A stretch of 45,319 nt of DNA from an uncultured Sphingomonas sp. (lineage in GTDB: Bacteria; Pseudomonadota; Alphaproteobacteria; Sphingomonadales; Sphingomonadaceae), in the NCBI RefSeq assembly GCF_913774285.1, contig NZ_CAJYHX010000011.1:1-45319 (forward strand). Direction: 5' to 3'. The position numbers were made by a program, and so were the translations under genes. Shown here piece after piece: positions 1 through 8,485 of this stretch. The first letter of the stretch is position 1; each line of letters begins with the position of its first letter. The notes beneath the pieces are model-generated. The model made no database searches. It was not told where the DNA came from and saw only the letters and a list, made by a program, of their open reading frames with translations.

Positions 1-45
1 TCGCTCAGGCTGAACGGAGCGTCAGATACTCCCCTCGCCTCTAGC

Positions 46-152
46 CGCTCCCCTCCCGCGAGCGGGAGGGGATGGGGGAGGGCTTGGGGTCTCACAGAGA
101 CCAATGCCCGTGGCCCTGCCCTCCCCAAACCCCTCCCGCCTGCGGGAGGGGC
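46..152. repeat. R1 palindromic repeat, intergenic copy
   Basis: This two-armed element lies before the sulfurtransferase gene. The left arm holds CTCCCGCGAGCGGGAG followed by a G-rich tract. The right arm holds a C-rich tract followed by CTCCCGCCTGCGGGAG. The arms are roughly inverted copies of each other, separated by about 40 bases. Two related elements lie inside genes, at 18346-18461 and 22137-22244. It resembles the REP/BIME-like non-autonomous repeats common in GC-rich proteobacteria. The outer boundaries are approximate. Nothing gene-like is seen in bases 1-226. Confidence 0.75.
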
Positions 153-226
153 TTACCGCGCGCCCCGCTTGCGACCCCGCCCCCAACGCGCCTAGGTACG
201 GACCCGACCGACCGAGGAGCCCCAAG

Positions 227-1072
227 ATGCCGCCACTCATCACCCCGGAAGAGCTCGCCGCCATCGCAGGCGAGGCGGACCTGCGCATCCTCGACATCAC
301 CTATTTCCTCGACGACCCGGACGGCACCAGGGCCCGACGCGGATTCGAGGACGGGCATATCCCCGGCGCCCGCTTCCTGCCGATGGGGGCGCTCGCCGAT
401 CCCGACAGCGACCTGCCGATGACGTTGCCCCCGGCCGAGTATTTCGCCCATGTGTTGAGCGAGGCGGGTGTCGGCCATGCCGACCGGATCGTCCTCTACG
501 ACCGGTCGCCGCTGCACAGTTCCGCACGGGTCTGGTGGCTGCTCAACCTCTTCGGTGCGCCATCGGTGGCGCTGCTCGACGGTGGGCTGGAGGCTTGGAC
601 AGCGGTAGGGCATCCGGTCACGGTCGGCCCGGCGGGCGCCCCCGAAGCCCCCGGCCTGTTCCTCGCGCAAGCCGATCTGGCCCGCGTGCGCAGCCTTCGC
701 GAGGTCCGCGCCCATGTCGAAGCGGGTGACGCCCAGATCGTCGATGCCCGCTCCCCCGGCCGCTTCGCCGGAGCCGAGCCCGAACCACGCCCCGGTGTCG
801 AGCCCGGCCACATCCCCGGCGCATTCAACCTGCCCTATTCCCGGTTGTTCGAGGCCGATGGTCGCTGGAAATCCCCGGACGCCATCGCGTCCGAATTCGC
901 CGCCGCCGGGGTCGATCCCGCCAAGCCGATGGTCGCCACCTGTGGCTCCGGCATCACCGCCTGCGTCCTCGCCTTCGGGGCGGAGCGGATCGGCGGCCTG
1001 GCGCCGGTCTATGACGGCAGCTGGACCGAATGGGGCTCCGACCCCAGCACCCCCAAAGCGAAAGACGCTTGA
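227..1072 (+). CDS. sseA: 3-mercaptopyruvate sulfurtransferase
   Basis: The 281-residue protein has two tandem rhodanese domains (about 1-135 and 150-281). It transfers sulfur from 3-mercaptopyruvate to thiol acceptors or cyanide. The active-site loop in the second domain is CGSGITA with the nucleophile at Cys239. That CGSG[VI]T form is typical of mercaptopyruvate enzymes, whereas thiosulfate sulfurtransferases usually have CRxGxT. The first domain keeps the usual DILD-like start and the GHIPGA motif, and GHIPGA recurs in the second domain. The ATG at 227 was chosen because it follows GAGGAG and begins the conserved fold. The frame is open further upstream, but only through the R1 repeat. The cystathionine beta-lyase gene starts 4 bases after the stop, so the two are probably co-transcribed and both act on cysteine sulfur. 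Confidence 0.9.
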   Translation: MPPLITPEELAAIAGEADLRILDITYFLDDPDGTRARRGFEDGHIPGARFLPMGALADPDSDLPMTLPPAEYFAHVLSEAGVGHADRIVLYDRSPLHSSARVWWLLNLFGAPSVALLDGGLEAWTAVGHPVTVGPAGAPEAPGLFLAQADLARVRSLREVRAHVEAGDAQIVDARSPGRFAGAEPEPRPGVEPGHIPGAFNLPYSRLFEADGRWKSPDAIASEFAAAGVDPAKPMVATCGSGITACVLAFGAERIGGLAPVYDGSWTEWGSDPSTPKAKDA

Positions 1073-1076
1073 GACG

Positions 1077-2273
1077 ATGACCGACGACGACCTGCCCATC
1101 AAGCCCGCCACCCGTCTGGTCCAGGCGGGCCGCCGCGCGGAATGGACCAAGGGCGTGGTCAACGTCCCCGTATGGCGCGGCTCGACGGTGCTGTACGACA
1201 ATGTCGCCCATATGCGCGCCACCGGTGCGGGCGATCTGCACGAGAAGCTGTTCTACGGCCGCAAGGGCCTGCCCACCCAATGGTCGCTGGCCGATGCGCT
1301 GACCAGCCTGGAGCCGGGGGCGGAGGCGACCTTCCTCTACCCCTCAGGCGTGGCGGCGATCGCGGCGGCGCTGCTGTCGGTGCTGTCGCCGGGCGACGAA
1401 CTGCTGCTGGTCGACAGCGCTTACGACCCGACGCGTGGGCTGGCGACCGGCTTGCTCGCGCGGATGGGAATCACGACGCGCTTCTACGATCCGCTGGTCG
1501 GCGCCGGCATCGCCGAGCTCATCGGCCCGGCCACGCGCGCGATCTTCCTCGAAAGCCCCGGTTCGCTGACGTTCGAGGTGCAGGATATTCCCGCCATCGT
1601 CGACGTCGCCAGGGCGAAGGGCATCACGACGATCCTCGACAATACCTGGGCGACGCCGCTCTTCTTCCCGGCGATCGCAAAGGGCGTCGACCTGACGGTG
1701 CTGGCCTGCACCAAGTACATCGTCGGCCATTCGGACGCGATGCTGGGGTCGGTGACCGCCGCGCCATCGCATTGGGCGGCCTTGCGCGACACGAGTTTCC
1801 AGCTGGGGCAGGTCGCCAGTCCCGACGACGCCTATCTGGGCAGCCGGGGCCTGCGCACCATGGGCGTCCGCCTCGCCCAGCATCAGGCCAGCGCGCTGAC
1901 CATCGCCAAATGGCTGGCCGAACAGCAGGGCGTGGCGCAGGTTCTGCATCCCGCCTTGCCCTCCTGTCCCGGCCATGACGTGTTCGCGCGGGATTTCCTG
2001 GGGTCGAGCGGGTTGTTCGCTTTCGTGCTCGACGGTGGCAACGACGCCGCGCGCACCGCGATGCTCGATGGCCTCGCGCATTTCGGACTCGGGTTCAGCT
2101 GGGGCGGCTATGAGAGCCTCGCTATCCCGGCCGACCCGCATCGCTATCGCAGCGTGACGAGGCGCGAATTCGCCGGACCGCTGATCCGGTTGCAAATCGG
2201 GCTGGAGGACACGGACGACCTGATCTCCGATCTCGACCGGGGGCTTGCCCGCTTTCGGGCCGCGCGCGGATGA
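1077..2273 (+). CDS. metC: Cystathionine beta-lyase (PLP enzyme)
   Basis: This 398-residue Cys/Met-metabolism PLP enzyme cleaves cystathionine to homocysteine, pyruvate and ammonia in methionine synthesis. It can also release H2S from cysteine. The PLP lysine is Lys213 in CTKYIVGHSDAMLG. The YGRKGLPTQWSL segment near the N-terminus and the LDNTWATPLFF aspartate region are typical of the MetC branch. The C-terminal GYESLA segment is also usual for beta-lyases. The ATG at 1077 gives the normal family length, and the in-frame open stretch upstream overlaps sseA and is not coding. It lies 4 bases after sseA, and its stop overlaps the mscS start (ATGA), so translation of the two is probably coupled. 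A gamma-lyase role cannot be excluded from sequence alone. Confidence 0.9.
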   Translation: MTDDDLPIKPATRLVQAGRRAEWTKGVVNVPVWRGSTVLYDNVAHMRATGAGDLHEKLFYGRKGLPTQWSLADALTSLEPGAEATFLYPSGVAAIAAALLSVLSPGDELLLVDSAYDPTRGLATGLLARMGITTRFYDPLVGAGIAELIGPATRAIFLESPGSLTFEVQDIPAIVDVARAKGITTILDNTWATPLFFPAIAKGVDLTVLACTKYIVGHSDAMLGSVTAAPSHWAALRDTSFQLGQVASPDDAYLGSRGLRTMGVRLAQHQASALTIAKWLAEQQGVAQVLHPALPSCPGHDVFARDFLGSSGLFAFVLDGGNDAARTAMLDGLAHFGLGFSWGGYESLAIPADPHRYRSVTRREFAGPLIRLQIGLEDTDDLISDLDRGLARFRAARG

Positions 2274-3547
2274 CGCTGTTCGAATGGCTTCAGGCGAGCG
2301 GCATTGAATTGCCGACCCGCGCCGAGGCCATGGAGGCGGCGGTCGCCTCGGTCCTGACGCTCGCCATGCTGGCGGGCGGCGTGATCGCGGGGCGCAAGCT
2401 CGGCCCGCCCATCGCCGCTATGGTGCAGCGTTTCGCCATCGCCAAGGGCGAGGCACTGCACGCGCGGATCTGCGCGATCACCCGGCATGGCACCGCTGCC
2501 TTCCTGCTGATGACGCTGGGCGCGATCTGGCCCTGGGATTCGCTGGCGGGGGTGCCGATCGGGCTGGCCCTGGGCGCGTCGGTGGCGCGCGCGGGGTTCC
2601 AGCTGCTGCGCGGGCTGAACCTGCCGCGCTGGCTGGCCTGGGTCTTTGCCATCGTGTGTTTCGTGGCGTTGTTCAGCCGCGAGATCGGCGGGCTCGAGCC
2701 GGTCAGCCGCCTGGCCGAGCAGATCGGCTTTACCATCGGCTCGCGGCGATTCTCGGTCATGCTGCTGGTGACGATGCTGGTCACGGTGGTCGCGATCCTC
2801 GCCGTCACCCGTGCCGTCACGCGCATCACCGAGCAGTGGATCGGCCATGCGCGCGGGCTGGACCCGACGCAGAAGCTGCTCGCGCAGAAACTCGCCAGCA
2901 TCGCCATCGTCGTCCTCGCCTTCTTCTTTGCGATGGACCTGCTGGAGATCGACCTGACCAGCCTGGCGCTGTTCTCGGGCGGGTTCGGCCTGGCGATCGG
3001 TTTTGGGCTTCAGAAGACGATCGGCAACCTGATCGCGGGGATCATCCTGCTGATGGACCGCTCGATCAAGCCGGGCGACGTGATCGTGGTGGGGGACAGT
3101 TTCGGCTGGGTGAACAAGATCGGCGTGCGCGCCGTCTCGGTGATCACCCGTGACGGCAAGGAGCATCTGATTCCGAACGAGAATCTGATGACCCAGGAAG
3201 TCGAGAACTGGTCCTATACCGATCGCAACGTGCGCGTGCGGATCGCGGTGACGGTCGCCTATGGCTGCGACCTGGAGCTCGCGCAGGACCTGATGCTGCG
3301 CGCCGCGACCGAAAGCCCGCGCGTGCTCGACACGCCGCCGCCCAATGTCTGGCTGACCGCGCTGGGCGAAAACGGCGCGGCGCACGAGATCCTGGTGTGG
3401 ATCAGCGATCCGGAGAGCGGCGTCGGCAATGTGCGCAGCGACGTGCTGAACCGGCTGTGGAAGCTGTTCGGCGAGAACGGGATCACCGTGCCGGCGCCGC
3501 GGCGGGATGTGCTGCTGCGCGGCGGTCCGGAGCCGGACCGCCGCTGA
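2270..3547 (+). CDS. MscS-family mechanosensitive channel
   Basis: This 425-residue inner-membrane protein probably opens under membrane tension and releases solutes during hypo-osmotic shock. Several hydrophobic helices occupy the N-terminal half (about residues 15-215). The pore helix and following beta domain are recognisable from LFSGGFGLAIGFGLQKTI and IKPGDVIVV through NENLMTQEVENWSY, the hallmark MscS segment. A cytoplasmic alpha/beta domain runs to the C-terminus. It is longer than E. coli MscS (286 residues) because of extra N-terminal helices, as is common for YbdG/YnaI-type members. Its start overlaps the metC stop by 4 bases. It converges on the PI-PLC-like gene, with only 5 bases between the two stops, so any terminator must lie inside coding sequence. 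Confidence 0.9.
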   Translation: MTLFEWLQASGIELPTRAEAMEAAVASVLTLAMLAGGVIAGRKLGPPIAAMVQRFAIAKGEALHARICAITRHGTAAFLLMTLGAIWPWDSLAGVPIGLALGASVARAGFQLLRGLNLPRWLAWVFAIVCFVALFSREIGGLEPVSRLAEQIGFTIGSRRFSVMLLVTMLVTVVAILAVTRAVTRITEQWIGHARGLDPTQKLLAQKLASIAIVVLAFFFAMDLLEIDLTSLALFSGGFGLAIGFGLQKTIGNLIAGIILLMDRSIKPGDVIVVGDSFGWVNKIGVRAVSVITRDGKEHLIPNENLMTQEVENWSYTDRNVRVRIAVTVAYGCDLELAQDLMLRAATESPRVLDTPPPNVWLTALGENGAAHEILVWISDPESGVGNVRSDVLNRLWKLFGENGITVPAPRRDVLLRGGPEPDRR

Positions 3548-3552
3548 CATGC

Positions 3553-4638
3553 TCAGCGCGTCGGGCAGCTCGCCGTCACGCTGTTGCAGATAACCGTGCT
3601 CTTCCCCAGCGACACGACCCAGTTGAGCCCGCGCGGATCCGGCACGCCCCCGTAATAATCGGTGCTGATCAGCTGCGCGCCCGAAGCGATCGCCGTGTCG
3701 AGGCGGCGACGGTCATGGGTGCGCGCCTCCAGCGTCTCGGCATCGGCGCGGGTGCGGACCATGAAGCCGGCCTTCACACGGCGAGTGATCGTGGCGGTGT
3801 CTGCGGTCGGGCTCTGGGTGTTGAAGAAGGCGGCTTCGGGCGCATTCTCGGGATACCAGCCGAACATCATCCGGCCCTTCAGGCTGGCATGGCCGGTGCG
3901 GTAGCGCTCCTCGTTCGCGTCCGAGGTGTCGAGCACGAACAGGAACTTGCCGCGCGAGGCGCCGACCGTCGGCCAGCGATGCGCGGTCACCGCGTCGCGC
4001 AGCGTGGGGAGCGACCCGCGCACATCGTCCGGCGCGATCACCCGCTCGCGGCCGATCGTCGCGGCGATGTCGGTATCGAGCGCGTCGAGCGTCGCGGCGT
4101 CGAAGCCGATATCGGTGGTGCGCACGCCGGGGATGGGCCGCACGTCGCTGGCATTGACCAGGATCATCACCGGAAGATGCCCCGGATGCGCGTCCGACCA
4201 GCGGCGGAACAGCGCCATGCAGGCGCGGAAGACGCGGCAATGGGTCTGCCAGTCGATGCCGGGGATGTGGATGGTCTTGGCGCCGGGCGTGGCCATCTCG
4301 GCCCTGATCGCGTCGGTGGCGTTGGCATAGGGCGCGGCATAGGCGCCGCCCTGCGGATCGGGCGCGACGTCGATCTCGAGCTGGCGGATACCGAGCGCGA
4401 GCTGGCTCTCCAGCGGCGGGTGGCCATAGGCGAGGCCCTCCCAGTTGCTCGGCAGCAGCGTGCGGATGCGCGCTTCCACCTCGGGCAGCGGATAGGGACG
4501 GTAGCTGTTGTGCGAGCCGAGCATCCGCACCTGGTCGAGCCGCAGCGAATCCAGGCTCTTGTCGGCGTCCGGCGTCGTCCCGCCCGGTGCCATCGCCATC
4601 AGCAGCGCTGCCGCGCCGACCATCAACCCCTTGCGCAT
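3553..4638 (-). CDS. Secreted PI-PLC-like phosphodiesterase
   Basis: This 361-residue protein has a signal peptide (MRKGLMVGAAALLMAMAPGG) and matches the calcium-dependent phosphatidylinositol-specific phospholipase C1-like family. These TIM-barrel phosphodiesterases are secreted or periplasmic. The N-terminal MLGSHNSYR segment carries the first catalytic histidine. QLEIDVAPDPQG follows, and the C-terminal ISTDYYGGVPDPRG end is typical of the family. The true substrate of bacterial members is not well known. The ATG at 4638 was chosen because it follows AGGACGGA and begins a clean signal peptide. An in-frame start 84 bases upstream would bury that signal peptide. It is a single gene, convergent with mscS. 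Confidence 0.8.
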   Translation of the reverse strand: MRKGLMVGAAALLMAMAPGGTTPDADKSLDSLRLDQVRMLGSHNSYRPYPLPEVEARIRTLLPSNWEGLAYGHPPLESQLALGIRQLEIDVAPDPQGGAYAAPYANATDAIRAEMATPGAKTIHIPGIDWQTHCRVFRACMALFRRWSDAHPGHLPVMILVNASDVRPIPGVRTTDIGFDAATLDALDTDIAATIGRERVIAPDDVRGSLPTLRDAVTAHRWPTVGASRGKFLFVLDTSDANEERYRTGHASLKGRMMFGWYPENAPEAAFFNTQSPTADTATITRRVKAGFMVRTRADAETLEARTHDRRRLDTAIASGAQLISTDYYGGVPDPRGLNWVVSLGKSTVICNSVTASCPTR

Positions 4639-4720
4639 TCCGTCCTGTCCTTTTGCGAAGCGAACCCAAGGCGGTGCCTTTGGCGGGCTTAGGTTCCGGA
4701 TCCATGACAGTGGCGCATAC

Positions 4721-4754
4721 AAAAACGGCGGCGGTCCGCTGGGGACCGCCGCCG
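4721..4754 (-). terminator. Rho-independent terminator after the DUF4168 gene
   Basis: Read on the minus strand, a perfect 12-bp GC stem (4743-4754 pairing with 4726-4737, loop of 5) is followed directly by five T residues (4725-4721). It lies 18 bases beyond the stop of the DUF4168 gene. Confidence 0.85.
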
Positions 4755-4772
4755 GCTTAGGGAGCTATGCGC

Positions 4773-5234
4773 TTAGTTGCCGGTCGGGCTGGCCGGTGCG
4801 GTCGCCTGGGCCGACTGGCCGCTGGTCTGCGCCTGGGCGGCCGCCGCCTGGATGCGCTGGTTGAGCGCAGTATCCGAGGCCATCGCCTGGCTGATCTCGT
4901 TGAAGCGCTGCGGCTGCAGGCCCGACGCGGTGATCGCGGCGACGAACTTGGGGTTCTTTTCCGCGGTCGGGATGCTGGTGTCCGCGTTGATCTTGTTCAC
5001 CGCGAGCGCCGCCTTGGCGTACTGCTGGACCTCGGTATCGGTGAAGGTCGCCGAACCGGCGCTGGCCGTCGCCGCGGTGCCTGCACCCGTGGTGCCCTGG
5101 TCGGGCGTCGCCGGCGTGGTCTGTGCCGGGGCGGCGTCGGCCGGGGTGGTCTGGGCCGGGGTCGTGGTCTGGGCGAAGGCGGTCGACGCCATCAGCGTGC
5201 CGGCAATTGCCAGGCTCGAAAAGATCGTCTTCAT
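4773..5234 (-). CDS. Secreted DUF4168 domain protein
   Basis: This 153-residue exported protein has a clear signal peptide (MKTIFSSLAIAGTLMASTAFA). A low-complexity Thr/Pro/Ala stretch rich in TTP follows (about residues 22-62). The C-terminal DUF4168 domain (about 65-140) begins FTDTEVQQYAKAALAV and includes FNEISQAMASD. The function of DUF4168 is unknown; members are small secreted proteins found mainly in cyanobacteria and alphaproteobacteria. The ATG at 5234 follows GAGGAG with a 6-base gap and is preferred over an in-frame TTG at 5240. The gene is monocistronic, with its own terminator downstream. A near-consensus EcfG-type promoter lies upstream, which suggests stress induction. Another small protein at 34164-34493 shares the signal peptide plus TTP style. 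Confidence 0.85.
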   Translation of the reverse strand: MKTIFSSLAIAGTLMASTAFAQTTTPAQTTPADAAPAQTTPATPDQGTTGAGTAATASAGSATFTDTEVQQYAKAALAVNKINADTSIPTAEKNPKFVAAITASGLQPQRFNEISQAMASDTALNQRIQAAAAQAQTSGQSAQATAPASPTGN

Positions 5235-5275
5235 TCTCAACTCCTCGCAACAATGAAACTGTTTTGCATCGGCGT

Positions 5276-5301
5276 AACGTAATAATGGGGCTTGGTTTTC
5301 C
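5276..5301 (-). promoter_or_regulatory. Putative EcfG-type stress promoter (DUF4168 gene)
   Basis: On the minus strand, GGAAA (5301-5297), a 17-base spacer and CGTT (5279-5276) match the alphaproteobacterial general-stress consensus GGAAC-N16/17-CGTT at 8 of 9 positions. This would place transcription start roughly 35 bases before the ATG at 5234. It is a motif match only. Confidence 0.4.
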
Positions 5302-5421
5302 GCTTCACACCCGATTCACGATAGATCGTGGCGATGGCGGGACGGCATGACCCGTCCGGGGACGGTGCCTCTCGGAATCACGCCGCTGGAAAAGCCGGGG
5401 ATTTTCGCCTATATGCGGCGG

Positions 5422-6630
5422 ATGCAGACAGTGTCGGCCGCCCCCATGCCCATCCCCGGGCACATCGATCCCGTGCCCGTGCCGCGTGCCCCCGCCGCGC
5501 GCGAAGACGGGCGTACCGACCTGATCGGTCTCTCCCGCGACGGCATCCGCGAGGCGCTGGCCGCCGCCGGGCTGGAGCCCAAGCAGGCCAAATTGCGCGC
5601 CAAGCAGCTGTGGCACTGGATCTACAATCGCGGCGCCACCGAGTTTTCGGCGATGACCGACATCGCCAAGGCGCAGCACCCGTGGCTGGCCGAACGCTTC
5701 GTGATCGGCCGCCCGGAAGTGGTCGAGGCCCAGGTCTCGAACGACGGCACCCGCAAGTGGCTGCTCCGCTCGCCCGACGGGCAGGATTACGAGATGGTGT
5801 TCATCCCCGATGCCGATCGGGGTACCCTGTGCGTCTCCAGCCAGGTGGGCTGCACGCTCAACTGCCGCTTCTGCCACACCGGCACGATGCGGCTGGTGCG
5901 CAACCTCACCGCCGGCGAGATCGTCGGGCAGGTGATGCTCGCGCGCGATTCGCTCGGCGAATGGCCGAGCCAGCCGGAAGGCCGCCTGCTCACCAACATC
6001 GTGATGATGGGCATGGGCGAGCCGCTGTACAATTTCGACGAGGTGAAGGCCGGCCTCCAGATCGTGATGGACGGCGACGGTCTCGCGCTGTCCAAGCGCC
6101 GCATCACCCTCTCCACCTCGGGTGTGGTGCCGATCATGGCGCGCGCGGGCGAGGAGATCGGCGTGAACCTGGCGGTGTCGCTCCACGCGGTCACCAAGGA
6201 GGTGCGTGACGAGATCGTGCCGCTCAACAAGAAGTACGGGATCGAGGAACTGCTCCAGGCCTGTGCCGATTATCCGGGCGCCAACAATGCCCGCCGCATC
6301 ACGTTCGAATATGTGATGCTCAAGGACAAGAACGACAGCGACGCCGATGCGCACGAGCTGGTCCGCCTGCTCCGCAAGTACAAGCTGCCCGCCAAGGTGA
6401 ACCTGATCCCGTTCAACCCCTGGCCGGGCGCGCCCTATGAATGCTCGACGCCCGATCGGATCCGGTCCTTCTCGAACATCGTGTTCGAGGGCGGCATCTC
6501 GGCGCCGGTGCGCACCCCGCGCGGGCGCGACATCGATGCGGCGTGCGGCCAGCTCAAGACCGCGTCTGAGAAGAAGAGCCGCGCCCAGCTCGATCGCGAG
6601 GCCGAAGAGAAGTTCGCAGCACTCGGTTGA
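5422..6630 (+). CDS. rlmN: Dual-specificity RNA methyltransferase RlmN
   Basis: This 402-residue radical SAM enzyme methylates C2 of A2503 in 23S rRNA and of A37 in some tRNAs. The iron-sulfur cluster motif is CTLNCRFC, and [11 protein letters not shown] is the SAM-binding GEP-like motif. The C-terminal [12 protein letters not shown] carries the cysteine that forms the methyl-donor adduct. The N-terminal [13 protein letters not shown] segment is the RNA-binding accessory domain. The start is uncertain: the frame is open from 5347, and ATGs at 5347, 5413, 5422 and 5455 are possible. I chose 5422 because it follows GGCGG and lies just before the [15 protein letters not shown] segment usual in sphingomonads. 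It stands alone, with the lprI-like gene 32 bases downstream on the same strand. Confidence 0.9.
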   Translation: MQTVSAAPMPIPGHIDPVPVPRAPAAREDGRTDLIGLSRDGIREALAAAGLEPKQAKLRAKQLWHWIYNRGATEFSAMTDIAKAQHPWLAERFVIGRPEVVEAQVSNDGTRKWLLRSPDGQDYEMVFIPDADRGTLCVSSQVGCTLNCRFCHTGTMRLVRNLTAGEIVGQVMLARDSLGEWPSQPEGRLLTNIVMMGMGEPLYNFDEVKAGLQIVMDGDGLALSKRRITLSTSGVVPIMARAGEEIGVNLAVSLHAVTKEVRDEIVPLNKKYGIEELLQACADYPGANNARRITFEYVMLKDKNDSDADAHELVRLLRKYKLPAKVNLIPFNPWPGAPYECSTPDRIRSFSNIVFEGGISAPVRTPRGRDIDAACGQLKTASEKKSRAQLDREAEEKFAALG

Positions 6631-6662
6631 GCCCTGCACGTTTCTGCCTGTAGGATGCAGCC

Positions 6663-7073
6663 ATGCCGCTGCTCCTGCTCGCCCTCGCGCTTGCCGCCCC
6701 CGCCGATCGCTGCGCCGATGCGAAGACGACGGTGGACATGAACCTGTGCCTCGCGCGCGCCAGCAACGCCGCCGAGGTGGAGATGAACACCTATCTCGTC
6801 GCCGCTCGCAAGCGTGCCGCGAGCGACGGGGTGACGGTGGTCAAGGCGTTCGACGAGGCGCAGGGCCGCTGGATCGCCTGGCGCAAGGGCGAGTGCGACG
6901 CCGTCTATGCGCATTGGCAGGGCGGCACGATCCGCAATGCCGCGCTGCTCACCTGCCGGATCGAGCTGACCGAGGCGCGCATCCACCAGCTGTGGAAGAC
7001 GTGGCTGACCTATCCGGATTCGACGCCGCCGATCCTGCCCGAGCCGGGCGTCAGCGCGGACGGATCATCCTGA
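6663..7073 (+). CDS. LprI-like secreted protein (DUF1311 family)
   Basis: This 136-residue protein begins with a short signal peptide (MPLLLLALALAAPA). The mature part has the LprI pattern: DRCADAKTTVDMNLC near the N-terminus, FDEAQGRWIAWRKGECD in the middle and LLTCRIELTEARIHQL near the end. The four cysteines probably form two disulfides. Family members include a lysozyme inhibitor from Mycobacterium, but most are of unknown function, so the inhibitor role is only a possibility. It follows rlmN by 32 bases, and the 3' end overlaps the convergent flavin reductase gene by 23 bases. Confidence 0.8.
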   Translation: MPLLLLALALAAPADRCADAKTTVDMNLCLARASNAAEVEMNTYLVAARKRAASDGVTVVKAFDEAQGRWIAWRKGECDAVYAHWQGGTIRNAALLTCRIELTEARIHQLWKTWLTYPDSTPPILPEPGVSADGSS

Positions 7074-7671
7074 ACAGCGCGTCCTCGCCGATCTCGAAAT
7101 AGTCCGCCGGTCCGCCGCCGCGCAGGATCGGGCGGGCACGGGCGGTCTGGTAGACGCCGTCCTCCAGCATCGCACGATCGATATGGATGCCGATCGCCTC
7201 GCCCAGCACCAGCCAGGTGTCCACTTCGGCGCCTTCCTTGTTCTGAAGGCGGATCAGCTGGGTCAGCCGGCATTCGAACTGCGCGGGGCTGCCCGCGACG
7301 CGGTCGGGGCGTACGGTGCGGGGGGGGAGGGTGTCGATGCCGGCAAGGGTGAACTCGTCTACCTCCGGGTCCACCGTCGCGGCGCTCGCGTTCATCACCT
7401 CTGCGAGTGGCCGCGTGGCGAGATTCCAGACGAACTCCTTGGTCTCGGCGATATTGGCGACGCTGTCCTTCCACCCGGTGGAGGCGAAGCCGAGGATCGG
7501 CGGACGATAGTTGAACAGGTTGAAGAAGCTGTAGGGCGCCAGATTGCGCACGCCGTCGGCCGACATGGTGCTGATCCAGCCGATCGGGCGCGGGCCGACG
7601 ATGGCGTTGAGCGGATCGTGCGGAAGGCCATGGCCCGAGGCGGGTTCGTAGAAGTGGAAGTCGGTCGGCAT
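7051..7671 (-). CDS. Flavin reductase family protein (FMN-binding split barrel)
   Basis: This 206-residue protein has the flavin-reductase-like split-barrel fold, which binds FMN and reduces it or acts with a partner oxygenase. The N-terminal HDPLNAIVGPRPIGWIST is the characteristic family start. APYSFFNLFNYRPPILGF is the flavin-contact region. The cysteine in SPAQFECRLTQLIRL and the C-terminal dimer strands are also usual. The ATG at 7671 starts the conserved region with no sensible alternative. It overlaps the convergent lprI-like gene by 23 bases and is divergent from the cytochrome b gene, with 91 bases between starts. No partner oxygenase is encoded nearby, so the substrate is unknown. 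Confidence 0.85.
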   Translation of the reverse strand: MPTDFHFYEPASGHGLPHDPLNAIVGPRPIGWISTMSADGVRNLAPYSFFNLFNYRPPILGFASTGWKDSVANIAETKEFVWNLATRPLAEVMNASAATVDPEVDEFTLAGIDTLPPRTVRPDRVAGSPAQFECRLTQLIRLQNKEGAEVDTWLVLGEAIGIHIDRAMLEDGVYQTARARPILRGGGPADYFEIGEDALFRMIRPR

Positions 7672-7762
7672 GCACGCTCCGGATTTTTGTGGCGGCGGTG
7701 AAACCGATTCCGCCTGCCGTCCGAATCTCCTACACTTGCCCCGTACAGCGAAGGAAGCGCAG

Positions 7763-8485
7763 ATGCCCGAAGGTCCACGCGACAGGCCAGGCCTGATCTA
7801 CCGCCACCGGCTGATCACCCGGCTGTGGCACTGGATCAACGCGATCGCGCTGCTGATCATGGTCGGCAGCGGGCTGATGATCTTCAACGCGCATCCCCGA
7901 CTCTATTGGGGGCAATATGGCGCGAATTTCGACCATGCCTGGCTGGAGCTGCCGCGCTTCCCCGGCTGGGTGACGATCCCCTCCTATTACAGCCTCGCCG
8001 GCGCGCGGCACTGGCATTTCTTCTTCGCGCTGGTGCTGGCCTTCGGACTGTTGGTCTATCTGCTGTGGAGCCTGGCGAACGGCCATATCCTGCGCGACCT
8101 GCGCATCCGCGCGCGCGAGCTGGGCCCCCGCCATCTGTGGAAGGACTTCAAGGACCATCTCGCCTTGCGCTTCCACGATCCCAAGGATCCGCGCGCCTAC
8201 AACATCTTCCAGAAGCTCGCTTATGTCGGCACGCTGTTCGTGCTGCTGCCGGCGGTGATCCTGTCCGGCCTCGCGCTTTCGCCGGGCATGGACGCGGCCT
8301 GGCCCTGGCTGACCGCATTGTTCGGCGGCCGGCAGTCGGCGCGCTCGGTGCACTTTATCGCGATGGGGGCGATCCTCGTCTTCCTGCTCGTCCACCTGAC
8401 GCTGGTGCTGCTGGCGGGACCGATCAACGAACTACGCTCGATGATTACGGGCTGGTGGCGCGTGCCCGCGGAGAAGCAGCCATGA
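7763..8485 (+). CDS. Membrane cytochrome b (b561 / Ni-Fe hydrogenase type)
   Basis: This 240-residue integral membrane protein has about four to five hydrophobic helices and histidines placed to bind two b-type hemes. RLITRLWHWINAIALL carries the first, GARHWHFFFALVLAF the next, and SVHFIAMGAILVFLLVHL the last pair. It fits the cytochrome b561 / hydrogenase cytochrome b superfamily and would pass electrons between quinone and a periplasmic partner. The ATG at 7763 starts just before the first heme helix. The stop overlaps the start of the molybdopterin oxidoreductase gene (ATGA). The two products therefore probably form one membrane-anchored redox complex, analogous in design to MsrQ-MsrP but with a different membrane subunit family. 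Confidence 0.85.
   Translation: MPEGPRDRPGLIYRHRLITRLWHWINAIALLIMVGSGLMIFNAHPRLYWGQYGANFDHAWLELPRFPGWVTIPSYYSLAGARHWHFFFALVLAFGLLVYLLWSLANGHILRDLRIRARELGPRHLWKDFKDHLALRFHDPKDPRAYNIFQKLAYVGTLFVLLPAVILSGLALSPGMDAAWPWLTALFGGRQSARSVHFIAMGAILVFLLVHLTLVLLAGPINELRSMITGWWRVPAEKQP

Noticed and set aside
4670..4700. EcfG-type promoter before the PI-PLC-like gene (GGAAC on the minus strand).
   Set aside because: At the correct distance the sequence is ACCG or CACC, with no CGTT.
5347..5421. Extra N-terminal 25 codons of rlmN from the ATG at 5347.
   Set aside because: The segment does not resemble the usual RlmN start, and a better-placed ATG preceded by GGCGG is at 5422. Not fully excluded.
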